Source: an uncultured Aliiroseovarius sp. (lineage in GTDB: Bacteria; Pseudomonadota; Alphaproteobacteria; Rhodobacterales; Rhodobacteraceae). Taken from it: DNA of 64,000 bases. Of the stretch, positions 48,226-57,116 are shown piece after piece. Where the stretch lies: contig NZ_CANLNB010000002.1 in assembly GCF_947492455.1 (NCBI RefSeq), forward strand, positions 186,001-250,000. The letters are read 5' to 3'. The notes under the pieces are model-generated. The model was given only the letters and a program-made list of their open reading frames with translations, searched no databases and had not been told where the DNA came from. How positions within the stretch are numbered: the first letter of the stretch is position 1; each line of letters begins with the position of its first letter. Made by a program: the position numbers and the translations under genes.

Positions 48226-48851
48226 CCGTCCATTGCGGCCAGCAAGCGGCCCAGCGTGGCCGAGGGATCCTCGGTGCGCCAGATTTCCTCGCCGATGGCG
48301 AAAAAGTCGGTGACGGGGGCGAGGGCGCGGATCGTGTCTTCGTCCAGCGCGCCTTCAGCAACCACGGGCACTTCGATCATCTGGCTCCACCAGGCAAACA
48401 GGTCATGTTCCGCGCGGGTGCCATCGCCAAGGGGCGTCGATCCGGCGGGGCCAAAGCTGACGTAATCCGCGCCGGTTTCGCCTGCATTCATGCCGTCATG
48501 GCGCGAGGCGGCGCAGTAAGCGCCCACAATGGCGTCAGCCCCCAGATCGTCGCGGGTCTTGCGCACGCGGCGCGCGCCATCGCCCAGATGCACACCGTCC
48601 AGACCCAGTCGTTCAACCAGCAGCGCATGTTCGGCGATTACGATCGGCACGTCGCGGGCATGGGCGACTTCGCGACAGGCGTCGGCGGCGCGCATGATGC
48701 GGTCTTCATCCGTGGTGGCCAACGACAGGCGCAGGCAAGCGGTGTCATAGGTATCCAGCACTTTGGCCAGTGCGGTCGGGAAACGCGACAGCTCGATCTC
48801 GGGCGGGGTCACCAGATACAGCTGGGGGCGGTCCTGTTCAGTGTCGGCCAT
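48222..48851 (-). CDS. Thiamine-phosphate synthase-like protein
   Basis: A 209-residue TIM barrel of the ThiE/TenI family: LYLVTPP, DGVHLGDG (motif HLG as in ThiE's phosphate site), DYVSFGPAGSTP. Compared with ThiE, the segment after the phosphate site is short, so activity is uncertain. No thiamine riboswitch or other thi gene is nearby. Confidence 0.75.
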   Translation of the reverse strand: MADTEQDRPQLYLVTPPEIELSRFPTALAKVLDTYDTACLRLSLATTDEDRIMRAADACREVAHARDVPIVIAEHALLVERLGLDGVHLGDGARRVRKTRDDLGADAIVGAYCAASRHDGMNAGETGADYVSFGPAGSTPLGDGTRAEHDLFAWWSQMIEVPVVAEGALDEDTIRALAPVTDFFAIGEEIWRTEDPSATLGRLLAAMDG

Positions 48852-48920
48852 CTGCGCGATCCTTCTTCTTCTTTCTGACAGGCTTCATAGCCGGGTTTGC
48901 CGCTATTGCAAGCGTAGGCG

Positions 48921-49250
48921 TTACTTTGCGGGCAGAGAGGACACGAAATCCACGGCCAGCCGCAGTAATTCCGCGCGGGTGTCGTCATCTGCCATCGCCT
49001 CTTCACCGGCATCAATGAAGCCACCCATCGGACGCCCGGTGAAATCCATCTTGCGTGCGCCGGGCAGGGCAAGCGCGGCAGCTTCGTGCTCTTTTCCAAC
49101 CCGGTACATGGCGCCGTCTTTATGCACGCCACACAGCATGTTGCCGTTCAGCATGAAGGCAATACCGCCGAACATTTTCTTTTCCATCAGATCGGGCCGT
49201 TCGCCTAGATCGTCTTTCAGGATTGCATAAAGACCGCTGTCATAAGCCAT
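48921..49250 (-). CDS. TfoX/Sxy N-terminal-domain protein
   Basis: A 109-residue single-domain protein: KKMFGGIAFMLNGNMLCGV is the TfoX_N signature. It lacks the C-terminal domain of competence activator TfoX. Function unknown; not evidence of competence by itself. Confidence 0.85.
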   Translation of the reverse strand: MAYDSGLYAILKDDLGERPDLMEKKMFGGIAFMLNGNMLCGVHKDGAMYRVGKEHEAAALALPGARKMDFTGRPMGGFIDAGEEAMADDDTRAELLRLAVDFVSSLPAK

Positions 49251-49305
49251 GGGAAAGCTCCTGCTTGCCGAATGATCCTGCTCAGCGTATCACGCGCCCG
49301 AGCAA

Positions 49306-50073
49306 ATGAAAGAGACTGCCGCAATGGATACCCCCGAGACCCAACTGGGACCTCAGCCTGAAATCGTTCTGGTCCGCCCTCAGATGGGGGAAAACATTGG
49401 TGCCGCCGCGCGTGCGATGCTGAATTTCGGGTTGGAACGCATGCGGATCATCAACCCGCGTGACGGGTGGCCGAACCAAGCCGCTGTGGCAATGGCGTCG
49501 GGTGCGGGGCGGGTTCTGGATGCGGCGAGTGTTTATGACACGCTGGCGGACGGGATCGGCGATTGCGATTATGTCTATGCCACGACGGCGCGGTCGCGTG
49601 ATCTGGCGAAACCAGTACTCAGCCCGGAACGTGCCATGGAAGAAGCCCGCCAGATGCGTCTACGGGGCAAGAAGGTCGCGGTATTGTTCGGGCCAGAGCG
49701 CACCGGGCTGGAAAATGACGAGGTTGCGCGGGCGAATGCCCTGATCTCGGTTCCCGTGAACCCGGAATTTGCCTCGCTCAACCTTGCGCAATGCGTGTTG
49801 CTGACCGCCTATGAATATCGCCGCCAGACCCATGAGACCGCGCATCACGTGATGGAATGGGCCAGTAGCGAACCGGCCAGCGCGATTGAGGTCGAGAAGC
49901 TGGCCGAGCACTATGAAAAGCGGTTGGACGAGGCCGGGTATTTCTATCCCGAGACCAAGGCCGAGGTGATGAAGATTACCCAACGCAACATGTGGAGCCG
50001 CCTGAACCTGAGCCGCCTGGACGTGCAGATGTTCCACGGCATCCTGCGTCAGCTGTTGCGCAACAAGGACTAG
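49306..50073 (+). CDS. trmJ: tRNA/rRNA methyltransferase, TrmJ-like (SPOUT)
   Basis: A 255-residue SpoU/TrmH-type methyltransferase. PQMGENIGAAARAMLNFG starts motif 1, FGPERTGLENDEV motif 2, and SLNLAQCVLLTAYEY motif 3, as in TrmJ, which 2'-O-methylates nucleotide 32 of tRNA. The start may be the second Met (49324). It converges on the DsbB-like gene with a 4-bp overlap. Confidence 0.88.
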   Translation: MKETAAMDTPETQLGPQPEIVLVRPQMGENIGAAARAMLNFGLERMRIINPRDGWPNQAAVAMASGAGRVLDAASVYDTLADGIGDCDYVYATTARSRDLAKPVLSPERAMEEARQMRLRGKKVAVLFGPERTGLENDEVARANALISVPVNPEFASLNLAQCVLLTAYEYRRQTHETAHHVMEWASSEPASAIEVEKLAEHYEKRLDEAGYFYPETKAEVMKITQRNMWSRLNLSRLDVQMFHGILRQLLRNKD

Positions 50074-50570
50074 TCCGCGCGGCGGGCTGCCGCGATCCAC
50101 AGCGCCATAAAGACCAACGAGCCAACGGCGTTGAAGTTGGCCATGGTGATGTCCAATGCCTCGATTGGGATCATGTCGGACAGGCGCCACGGGATTTCGT
50201 CACAGCGGACCAAGGGGGCTGCTTGGATCTGCGCCAGCAGGTCGTCGACCGACAGGTTGCCCACGCCGCCGCCGGTGCAGGACGACGGGCCCTCCCAAAG
50301 TTTCCGTTCAACGCCCGAATGGTAGATGCCAAGTCCGGCGGATACGGCCATGTTCAAGGCACCCACCCAGCGCAAAAGGCGCATCTTGGTGGCCAGTGCG
50401 GCTCCGCCCAGTGCGATCGCAATCGCATGGGGCCAGCGCTGCCACAAGCACATTTTGCAGGGCGCATACCCCAAGGACTGGAAGATAAACGCGCCCACCA
50501 AGATGCTGGCCGACGCCAAGGCAGCGGTGACGATCAAGGATTTGGTCGAAAGACGATCAAGCAGGGTCAT
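50070..50570 (-). CDS. Disulfide-bond formation protein, DsbB family
   Basis: A 166-residue membrane protein with four helices. C38 and C41 (APCKMC) and the periplasmic loop pair C98 and C123 are placed as in DsbB, which reoxidises DsbA using quinone. No DsbA is nearby. The ATG overlaps the YqaA-like gene stop by 4 bp. Confidence 0.88.
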   Translation of the reverse strand: MTLLDRLSTKSLIVTAALASASILVGAFIFQSLGYAPCKMCLWQRWPHAIAIALGGAALATKMRLLRWVGALNMAVSAGLGIYHSGVERKLWEGPSSCTGGGVGNLSVDDLLAQIQAAPLVRCDEIPWRLSDMIPIEALDITMANFNAVGSLVFMALWIAAARRAD

Positions 50571-51145
50571 AGGAACTTCACCAGATAGAAACTGCCGACA
50601 AGCAGGATGCAGAAGATGGTGAACAGCAGGCCCAGCCTGCGTTCAATGAAGTGGCGGATTGGGGCGCCGAACTTCCACAAAAGCGTAGCTACGATGAAGA
50701 AGCGTAGTCCGCGTGCAATAATGCTGGCCACCATGAAGACGGCGAAGTTCAGACCCGTTGCACCCGACAGGATCGTGATAACCTTATAGGGGAAGGGGGT
50801 CACACCCGCGATCAGGACAGCCCAAGCGCCCCATTCGTTATAGCGCGTCGCGAACTCGTCGAAATAAGCATCCTTGCCGTAGAATTCCAACACGGGGCGT
50901 CCGACGGTCTCGAACATGCCCCAGCCGATATAATAGCCGAACATGCCGCCCAGTACGGATGCGACCAGCGCGACGCCAGCAATCACAAAGGCGCGCGAGG
51001 GGCGGGCGATGATCATGGGAATCATCAGAACATCTGGCGGGATTGGAAAGACCGAGCTTTCCAGAAACGCCACCACCGCCAGCGCCCAAAGCGCGTGCGG
51101 CGTGTTGGCCAGTCCCATTGTCCAGTCGTAAAGCCGTTTGATCAT
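50567..51145 (-). CDS. YqaA-type DedA-superfamily membrane protein
   Basis: A 192-residue integral membrane protein. The SNARE-associated/DedA pattern is visible (FLESSVFPIPPDVLMIPM; GMFGYYIGW; GVTPFPYKVITILSG). The ATG at 51145 is preferred to one 54 bp upstream. Members move lipids or protect envelope integrity; the specific role is unknown. Confidence 0.87.
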   Translation of the reverse strand: MIKRLYDWTMGLANTPHALWALAVVAFLESSVFPIPPDVLMIPMIIARPSRAFVIAGVALVASVLGGMFGYYIGWGMFETVGRPVLEFYGKDAYFDEFATRYNEWGAWAVLIAGVTPFPYKVITILSGATGLNFAVFMVASIIARGLRFFIVATLLWKFGAPIRHFIERRLGLLFTIFCILLVGSFYLVKFL

Positions 51146-51423
51146 GCTCGTGCCCTTTTTAGTTGTTCCTGTCGAAACATGCGAGTGGCCCGAGGTCAAG
51201 CAAGCTGTTCAATCTGAGCATGTTTCGAGCGGCGAACTGAGCGGGACTGGGCATTCGGGGTGGTGGCGAAACGTGTTGTATTTCACTGCATCGACACATT
51301 CACATCAGCCATTTCGTGATTCTTTTGCAATTTTGTACATGATCCACTGTACCTTTTCGTTTCAGGCGAGCCCCAGCGAGCCCGCCACAAAAACCGTAGA
51401 AATACCCTGCTTTCAGATATAAT

Positions 51424-51437
51424 GTTGCGAACGCAAC
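51424..51437. promoter_or_regulatory. Candidate operator GTTGCG-AA-CGCAAC
   Basis: A perfect 6-base inverted repeat with a 2-base centre, in the dctP upstream region. LacI- and GntR-type regulators use sites of this size; no regulator gene adjoins the operon. Confidence 0.35.
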
Positions 51438-51479
51438 GAAAAATGAGTACATAAATTTCAGCGACAGGATCAACAAAGC

Positions 51480-51493
51480 CGACCGGATGGTCG
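51480..51493. promoter_or_regulatory. Candidate operator CGACC-GGAT-GGTCG
   Basis: A perfect 5-base inverted repeat with a 4-base centre, 56 bp downstream of the previous palindrome and about 100 bp before the dctP ATG. Confidence 0.35.
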
Positions 51494-51593
51494 AATAAGC
51501 TTGCACGAGTCAGCCGACCCTGTTTGTATTGTCGTCAATTGCCGAGGAAGGAGCCTTGGCAACTGTAATATACTCGCGTTGGGAGGAAGCGAA

Positions 51594-52631
51594 ATGAAAC
51601 TTACCATGAAAGCCACCTTGGCCGGTGCCTTTGCACTTGGACTGAGTGCAACCGCCAGCTTCGCACAGGACGTCACGCTGCGCTGCCAGCACTTCCTGCC
51701 GCCGAAGGGCTCGACCCCGCTGTACTTCATGGCGCCCTGGGCCGAGAAGATCGAGAAAGACTCGGGTGGTCGCATCAAGGTTGAACTCTATCCGGCAATG
51801 CAGCTGGGCGGTAAACCGCAGGCTCTGTATGACCAGATCCGCGATGGCGTTATTGACTGTGGCTGGGCTCTGCCCGCCTATACTCCGGGCCGTTTCCCGG
51901 AAGCTGAAGCCTTCGAACTGCCCTTTATGACCTCGCGCAACGCGGCGGCCTCGTCGAAAGCGGCGTGGGAGTTCTCGGAAAAGTACCTGATGGAGCGTAT
52001 GGGCGACGTCAAACTGCTGGCTGTGCACGTACACGGCCCGGGCGTTATCCACAAAAAAGGCGAGCCGGTCATGGCTCTGGCCGACTTCGATGGTCTGAAA
52101 CTGCGCGGTCCGTCGCGTCAGGCAAACACCCTGTTTGAAACGCTGGGCGCAACGCCGGTTGGCATGCCGCTCCCGACCTTCCCGGAAAGCCTGTCGAAAG
52201 GCGTTGTTGAAGGTGGTGTAATTCCGTGGGAAATCGTACCGCCGCTGAAAGTGCACGAACTGGCTGACAGCCACACCGAGATCCCGGGTGACCGTTCGCT
52301 GTACAACACCTTCTTCATCTGGGCGATGAACAAAGACACCTATGCCGGTCTGCCGGATGACCTGAAAGCTGTCATCGACGCGAACTCGGGTCTGGAAGCC
52401 TCGGCTTGGGCAGGTGCTTCGTTCGACAAAGGTGACGTGATCGGCCGCGAAATCGTCGCTGGCACCGACAACAAGATCCACGAACTGGACCCGGCTCTGG
52501 TGGCTGAAATCCGCGCCATGGGCGACAAGCAAGTTGAAGCTTGGGCCGCTGACATGACCTCGAAGGGTCTGGACGGCGCAGGTATGGTAGCACTGGCAAA
52601 AGAGCTGGTCGCGAAGTACTCGGACCAGTGA
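51594..52631 (+). CDS. dctP: TRAP transporter substrate-binding protein DctP
   Basis: A 345-residue DctP-family protein. Signal peptide MKLTMKATLAGAFALGLSATASFA. The mature start VTLRCQHFLPPKGSTPLYFM and the substrate-contact region LKLRGPSRQANTLFETLGA (Arg as carboxylate anchor) indicate an organic-acid ligand; which acid cannot be told. GGGAGGAAG ribosome site. Followed by a terminator-like hairpin that would favour excess binding protein. Confidence 0.93.
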   Translation: MKLTMKATLAGAFALGLSATASFAQDVTLRCQHFLPPKGSTPLYFMAPWAEKIEKDSGGRIKVELYPAMQLGGKPQALYDQIRDGVIDCGWALPAYTPGRFPEAEAFELPFMTSRNAAASSKAAWEFSEKYLMERMGDVKLLAVHVHGPGVIHKKGEPVMALADFDGLKLRGPSRQANTLFETLGATPVGMPLPTFPESLSKGVVEGGVIPWEIVPPLKVHELADSHTEIPGDRSLYNTFFIWAMNKDTYAGLPDDLKAVIDANSGLEASAWAGASFDKGDVIGREIVAGTDNKIHELDPALVAEIRAMGDKQVEAWAADMTSKGLDGAGMVALAKELVAKYSDQ

Positions 52632-52648
52632 TCTGGTGACACACACAG

Positions 52649-52682
52649 CTCCGGGCGGCCTGATGGGCTGCCCGGAGTTTTT
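52649..52682 (+). terminator. Attenuating terminator between dctP and dctQ
   Basis: CTCCGGGC/GCCCGGAG stem with a 13-nt loop, then TTTTT at 52678-52682. Partial read-through into dctQM is expected. Confidence 0.8.
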
Positions 52683-52735
52683 CTTTCTAGCATAGGCATC
52701 TTGGCCTGTGCTGAACGGTTAGAAGGGGGAAAGTC

Positions 52736-53320
52736 GTGGCAATCGCGAAATCTGCCGAGCTCCGGGTGGGGCGTATCATGGAATTTCTAAGCCGCTGGAT
52801 GGCGTACTCGGGGGGTGCCGTTCTGGTTGGCATCGCGATGACCACCGTGGTGTCGATCATCGGACGGGCATTGTCGGGCTATGGCCTGTCGCCGGTCAAA
52901 GGTGACTTTGAAATCGTCGAGATGGGCTGTGCCGTCGCCGTCTTTGCCTTCATGCCGTGGTGCCAGTTTAAACGCGGCCACGTGACCGTAGACATTTTCA
53001 TCACCCGCCTGCCTGAGCGCATCCAAGCGCTTTTGGGCTTCATCGGCGACGTATTCCTGACCGGGGCAGCCTTTATCATCCTATGGCGCCTGTGGTTGGG
53101 CTTTGGCGAAAAGTTCCCCTTTGGCTCTGACGCCTTCCGCAGCGTATTGGGCATGGGGTCGAAACCCTTCTTTGCCGAAAGTACCTACGAGTTGGAAGTC
53201 CCCCTGTGGATCCCCTTCGGCCTGTGCCTGATCGGCGCGGCGTTTTTCCTCGTGGTCGCCATTTATACCACATGGCGATCCTTCAATTGGGTGCTTGACG
53301 GCAAGGAGCAGCACGTATGA
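52736..53320 (+). CDS. dctQ: TRAP transporter small permease DctQ
   Basis: A 194-residue membrane protein with four hydrophobic segments, including the DctQ motif AFMPWCQFKRGHVTVDIF. GTG start. The stop overlaps dctM (ATGA). Confidence 0.92.
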   Translation: MAIAKSAELRVGRIMEFLSRWMAYSGGAVLVGIAMTTVVSIIGRALSGYGLSPVKGDFEIVEMGCAVAVFAFMPWCQFKRGHVTVDIFITRLPERIQALLGFIGDVFLTGAAFIILWRLWLGFGEKFPFGSDAFRSVLGMGSKPFFAESTYELEVPLWIPFGLCLIGAAFFLVVAIYTTWRSFNWVLDGKEQHV

Positions 53321-54669
53321 CCGGTATCGAACTCGCAATCGTCGCCTTTGCGCTGATGCTTCTGGCGATCTTCCTGCGCCTGCCGATTGGGCTTGCGATG
53401 GGTCTGACCGGTTTCTTCGGAATCTGGTACATGATGGGCCGTCCCTCGGTCACGCTGAGCCAGTTGAAAACACTCTCGTATGACACGTTCTCAAGCTATT
53501 CGCTGTCGATCGTGCCGCTGTTCCTCTTGATGGGGCAGTTCGCCACCAAGTCCGGCATGTCAGGCGCGCTGTTCAATGCGGCCTCGGACTGGCTGGGGCA
53601 CCGCAAGGGCGGCGTGGCAATGGCGGCTGTTGGCGCCTGTGCTGGGTTCGGCGCGGTCTGCGGGTCGTCGCTGGCAACCGCCTCAACCATGGGGCAGGTG
53701 GCCTTGCCTGAGATGCGCAAGCGTGGCTACTCGGATGCGCTGTCGACTGGCGTTCTGGCCGCAGGCGGCACGCTAGGCATCTTGATCCCGCCCTCGGTTA
53801 TTCTGGTGATCTATGCGATCCTGACCGAGCAGAACATCGTGAAGATGTTCATCGCGGCGCTGGTGCCGGGTATTCTGGCGGCGCTTGGCTATATGTTGAC
53901 CGTGGCCGTTATGGTGCGCATCAACCCGGACAGCGCGACCACGGCGGAACGCGTCCCCTATGCCGAGCGTTTCAAGACGCTTCTGTCGATCTGGCCGGTT
54001 GTGGTGATCTTTGGCCTCGTGATGGGCGGGATCGCGGGCGACTGGAACTGGTCGAAAGTGGGCGTGCAAGCGCTGTTTACCCCGACCGAGGGTGCTGCCG
54101 TAGGTGCCGTTGCCACTGGCCTGTATGGTGTGATGACCGGCGGTCTGACCTGGAAAGGCTTCTTGGACAGCGTTCTGGCCACCGCGCAATCCACTGCGAT
54201 GATCTTCTTCATCGTGCTTGGCGCGCAGATCTTCAACTCGTTCCTCGCCTTCACCCAAGCGCCGCAAATGCTGGCAGACTGGGTGTCGGCCCAAGGTTAC
54301 GCACCGCTTCTGGTCCTGACCATGATGCTGATTGCCTATCTGGTCTTCGGCTGCGTCATGGACAGCCTGTCGATGATCCTCCTGACCATCCCGATCTTCT
54401 ATCCGATCATCGAGGTTCTGGACTTCGGCCTGACCCCGGAAGAGGCCGGTATCTGGTTCGGTATCCTTGCCCTGATCGTGGTTGAGGTCGGATTGATCAC
54501 CCCGCCGGTTGGGATGAACCTGTTCATCATCAACTCGATGGCCCGCGACATCCCGATGAGCGCGACCTATCGCGGCGTTGCCCCCTTCGTTTTGTCCGAC
54601 CTGATCCGCGTGGTGGTTCTGGTAGCATTCCCCGGGATCACGCTGTGGCTGGTCGGGGTCTTGTTCTGA
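53317..54669 (+). CDS. dctM: TRAP transporter large permease DctM
   Basis: A 450-residue permease with about 12 helices; signature parts include CGSSLATASTMGQVALPEMRKRGY and TPTEGAAVGAV, and the end ITPPVGMNLFIIN. It forms the Na+-driven core with DctQ and takes ligand from DctP. Confidence 0.95.
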   Translation: MTGIELAIVAFALMLLAIFLRLPIGLAMGLTGFFGIWYMMGRPSVTLSQLKTLSYDTFSSYSLSIVPLFLLMGQFATKSGMSGALFNAASDWLGHRKGGVAMAAVGACAGFGAVCGSSLATASTMGQVALPEMRKRGYSDALSTGVLAAGGTLGILIPPSVILVIYAILTEQNIVKMFIAALVPGILAALGYMLTVAVMVRINPDSATTAERVPYAERFKTLLSIWPVVVIFGLVMGGIAGDWNWSKVGVQALFTPTEGAAVGAVATGLYGVMTGGLTWKGFLDSVLATAQSTAMIFFIVLGAQIFNSFLAFTQAPQMLADWVSAQGYAPLLVLTMMLIAYLVFGCVMDSLSMILLTIPIFYPIIEVLDFGLTPEEAGIWFGILALIVVEVGLITPPVGMNLFIINSMARDIPMSATYRGVAPFVLSDLIRVVVLVAFPGITLWLVGVLF

Positions 54670-54682
54670 CGACAAAAAATAG

Positions 54683-54722
54683 CACGGGGCAGGGGCGGAA
54701 ATGCCGTTGACCTTGCCCCGTG
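54683..54722. terminator. Weak hairpin between dctM and tRNA-Leu
   Basis: CACGGGGCA (54683-54691)/TGCCCCGTG (54714-54722) with a 22-nt loop and no T-run; possible terminator of dctPQM or processing site before tRNA-Leu. Confidence 0.4.
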
Positions 54723-54746
54723 GCTTGGATATCCAAACCGAACAGT

Positions 54747-54832
54747 GCCCAAGTGGCGGAATGGTAGACGCAGGGGATTCAAAATCCCCCGCCTTCACGG
54801 GCGTGTGGGTTCGAGTCCCACCTTGGGCACCA
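54747..54832 (+). tRNA. tRNA-Leu (anticodon CAA)
   Basis: Eighty-six bases including encoded CCA. GCCCAAG pairs with CTTGGGC; anticodon loop TTCAAAA gives CAA; the class II variable arm (CGCCTTCACGGGCG) and GGTTCGAGTCC T-arm are present. Reads UUG codons. Confidence 0.97.
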
Positions 54833-54885
54833 CTTTCCCGCCGAATTCGTGATACATGACTGCCGGTGGCTGACCGGAGCATGCT

Positions 54886-56016
54886 ATGCGCAAAACACCT
54901 AAAGATCTCAATCCGTTGGCCCGTGCGGCCGAGCTGTTGCACCACCGCGGCCAAGGCCTGTCCAAGGGCGATCCTATTGCGCTGCCGATCACCACGAGTT
55001 CGATGTTTCATCTGCCCGGAGATCCCGCTGGCACACCCGGCTATGGCCGTGTGGACAATCCCACGTGGGAGGCGCTGGAAGACGCGCTGGCAATCTTGGA
55101 AGACGCGCCCTGCGTCGCGCTTCCGTCGGGGATGGCGGCTATCTCGGCGGCGTTGTTTGCCACGCTGGGGGCGGGCAAGCGCCTGTTGGTGCCCTCGGAC
55201 GGGTATTACGTCACCCGGGTGCTGTCGTCCGAATTTCTGGCCACGTTTGGCGTAGAGGTCACCGAACGCCCCACCGCACAGTTTGCCGAGGGCGGATTTG
55301 CCGGGTTTGACGTAGTGTTTATCGAGACGCCCTCGAACCCCGGTCTCGACCTGTGTGATCTGCAAGCGATCTGTGCCGAGGTGCGCGCGGCAGGCGGGAT
55401 CAGCATCGTCGACAACACAACATTGACCCCGTTTGGACAGCGCCCACTGGATCTTGGCGCAGACGTGGTCGTAGCCTCGGATACCAAGGCGCCGGGTGGG
55501 CATTCGGACCTTCTGATGGGCCATGTGGCGACCCATGATGAGGCATTGCTGGCGCGGGTAAAAGATTGGCGAAAAATGTCCGGCGCAATCCCATCTCCGC
55601 ACGCCGCGTGGGCGCTCTATCGTGGGCTTGAGACGCTGGAACTGCGCTTTACCCGTATGTGCGACACCGCCGAGGTGATTGCCCCTGTTCTGGCTGCTCA
55701 TCCTGCCATTCAGGCGACGCGCTTTCCGGGCCTTCCCACCGATCCATCGCACAATCTGGCAACAACACAAATGGCCCGTTTTGGCTTCCTGATCGGCATT
55801 GATCTGGGCTCTGAAGAGCGTGCTGAACGCTTTATTACGCAAAGCCACTATCTGCGCCCCGCGACCTCGTTTGGGGGCGTCCACAGCTCAGCCGAGCGGC
55901 GTGCGCGCTGGGGGGATGACGTGCCTGATGGCTATGTGCGCCTGTCTGTTGGGTGCGAGCCACCGGAGGTGCTGTTGAAGGATCTGACCGATTCCCTTGA
56001 TCAGCTTGACGGCTAG
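54886..56016 (+). CDS. Cys/Met-metabolism PLP enzyme (cystathionine lyase/synthase-like)
   Basis: A 376-residue PLP enzyme. GYGRVDNPTWEALEDAL (phosphate contact and Tyr site), VDNTTLTPFGQRPL and the Schiff-base Lys in ASDTKAPGGHSDLLMG place it in the Cys/Met metabolism family. Which reaction (beta-lyase, gamma-synthase or gamma-lyase) cannot be fixed from sequence. Starts 53 bp after tRNA-Leu. Confidence 0.88.
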   Translation: MRKTPKDLNPLARAAELLHHRGQGLSKGDPIALPITTSSMFHLPGDPAGTPGYGRVDNPTWEALEDALAILEDAPCVALPSGMAAISAALFATLGAGKRLLVPSDGYYVTRVLSSEFLATFGVEVTERPTAQFAEGGFAGFDVVFIETPSNPGLDLCDLQAICAEVRAAGGISIVDNTTLTPFGQRPLDLGADVVVASDTKAPGGHSDLLMGHVATHDEALLARVKDWRKMSGAIPSPHAAWALYRGLETLELRFTRMCDTAEVIAPVLAAHPAIQATRFPGLPTDPSHNLATTQMARFGFLIGIDLGSEERAERFITQSHYLRPATSFGGVHSSAERRARWGDDVPDGYVRLSVGCEPPEVLLKDLTDSLDQLDG

Positions 56017-56369
56017 ACGGCCCTGCCTTTTTTGCGCCGCATTTCTTTTAAATTGGACGCTTCACTCTACCGGAGATCAGCGACGTTATGAGTAGATCAA
56101 TACATGCGCGTGGCAAGATCGTGAAAGGTGAACACGTTTGTGTGGAACTTCGCGCGTTTCAGAAACGATCGGCAGTTGCGTATTACGGCTACGCAGGATT
56201 GGCCGCACCTTGAAGCTCTAATATTTAACGCATAAACAGTGGCTTGCGCTAGAACGCTTGGACCCAATGGTCCTTCCTGAATCTTAACGAGCGCACATGA
56301 AAACCAAAAAACCGGTTTCTTTGCCGCTGTTTCACACTTTAGGCACGTTCTTCCTGTAAATTCCCCCTA
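56017..56369. other. Intergenic interval before the Hint gene
   Basis: About 350 bases with no firmly supported gene. It holds one 41-codon frame (56088-56213, listed separately) and A/T-rich segments near 56220-56240 and 56300-56350 that may be promoter DNA. Confidence 0.4.
56088..56213 (+). CDS. Possible 41-residue small protein
   Basis: ATG with CGGAG about 12 bases upstream. The peptide is basic (Arg, Lys, His) with AYYGYAGLAA at its end. It has no recognised family and may be chance. Confidence 0.2.
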   Translation: MSRSIHARGKIVKGEHVCVELRAFQKRSAVAYYGYAGLAAP

Positions 56370-57116
56370 ATGAGAGCTGGAAAAACAGCTACCCAACCAT
56401 CAAGACGAGTTACGGCGAACACTTTGGTATTTCGTGATTTCAGAATTGAGGACGACTTGAGCATATCGTGGCCGGGGGTGCCGGCTGTCGGGAATGACAC
56501 GTCCGTTTCGACGCAAAATGAATCGCGTCGTGCGACCCTGAGCGGGGTGCTGTCTGGCATTTCTGCCAATACGATGGTTGAAACGGCACGCGGAGCAGTG
56601 CCCGCACGGGCGCTTCAGGCCGGAGATCAACTGCGCACGCTGAAAGGGCGGTTTGCTCCCATTCGCTGGTTGGGCCACTCGGCCATGTCCAAGTCCCGAA
56701 ACACCGCGCCGATCCGTTTCCCCGAGCTTTCGGGTGGCCAGACCGGCGCGTTGCTGACTCCTGGAACATTGGTTCTGGTCGACCACCCGTTCTGTGAAAT
56801 GCTGACAGGCGAAGCACAGGTGGTCTGCACCGCCGACATGCTTTCCGAGTTCGGGCAGGCAAAGGCGGATACGACGGTGTCGCCCATGATGGTCCACATT
56901 CTTCTCGACAAGACCGAGATGATCCGCTGTGGCGACTATTGGGTAGAAAGCCTGATCCCCGAGATTGAGCTGATCCGCCGTGACGCACCAGACGTGGCCG
57001 ATGAAATTCTGGACGCGTGTCCCAGATTGCGCAGCCGCCAAGGAATTGCCTCTTATCTGCGGGACCATCTGGTGATTGATCGGCGCGAGGCGAGCGTTAT
57101 TTTCTCGGGTGCGTAA
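56370..57116 (+). CDS. Hint (hedgehog/intein)-domain protein lacking the usual Cys
   Basis: A 248-residue protein. Residues about 64-215 follow the bacterial Hint_2 pattern (TMVETARGAVPARALQAGDQ, PIRWLGHS, LTPGTLVLVDHPF). In the common form the domain begins with Cys (CFTPGT-like); here that place is occupied by GISANT, so self-cleavage by thioester chemistry seems lost. It has other Cys later but not at that site. No signal peptide is clear. Rhodobacteraceae encode many such proteins of unknown role. The last 20 bases overlap the convergent gene. Confidence 0.75.
   Translation: MRAGKTATQPSRRVTANTLVFRDFRIEDDLSISWPGVPAVGNDTSVSTQNESRRATLSGVLSGISANTMVETARGAVPARALQAGDQLRTLKGRFAPIRWLGHSAMSKSRNTAPIRFPELSGGQTGALLTPGTLVLVDHPFCEMLTGEAQVVCTADMLSEFGQAKADTTVSPMMVHILLDKTEMIRCGDYWVESLIPEIELIRRDAPDVADEILDACPRLRSRQGIASYLRDHLVIDRREASVIFSGA

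Larger units (their letters stand above)
51146..51593. other. Divergent intergenic region yqaA-dctP, with inverted repeats
   Basis: About 448 bases without a supported gene. Contained are TCGAAACATGC/GCATGTTTCGA (51172-51182 and 51218-51228), GTTGCG-AA-CGCAAC (51424-51437) and CGACC-GGAT-GGTCG (51480-51493). Substrate-controlled regulation of the TRAP genes is inferred. Confidence 0.5.

Noticed and set aside
48851-48920. Thiamine riboswitch before the ThiE-like gene
   Set aside because: The space is too short and no CTGAGA-type core is seen.
54795-54995. Peptide ending KVGLEPTRP antisense to tRNA-Leu
   Set aside because: Translation of tRNA-Leu DNA, a common false annotation.
53773-55884. 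703-residue minus-strand frame
   Set aside because: It is antisense to dctM, tRNA-Leu and the PLP enzyme, all well supported; G+C-rich codon bias keeps the antisense frame open.
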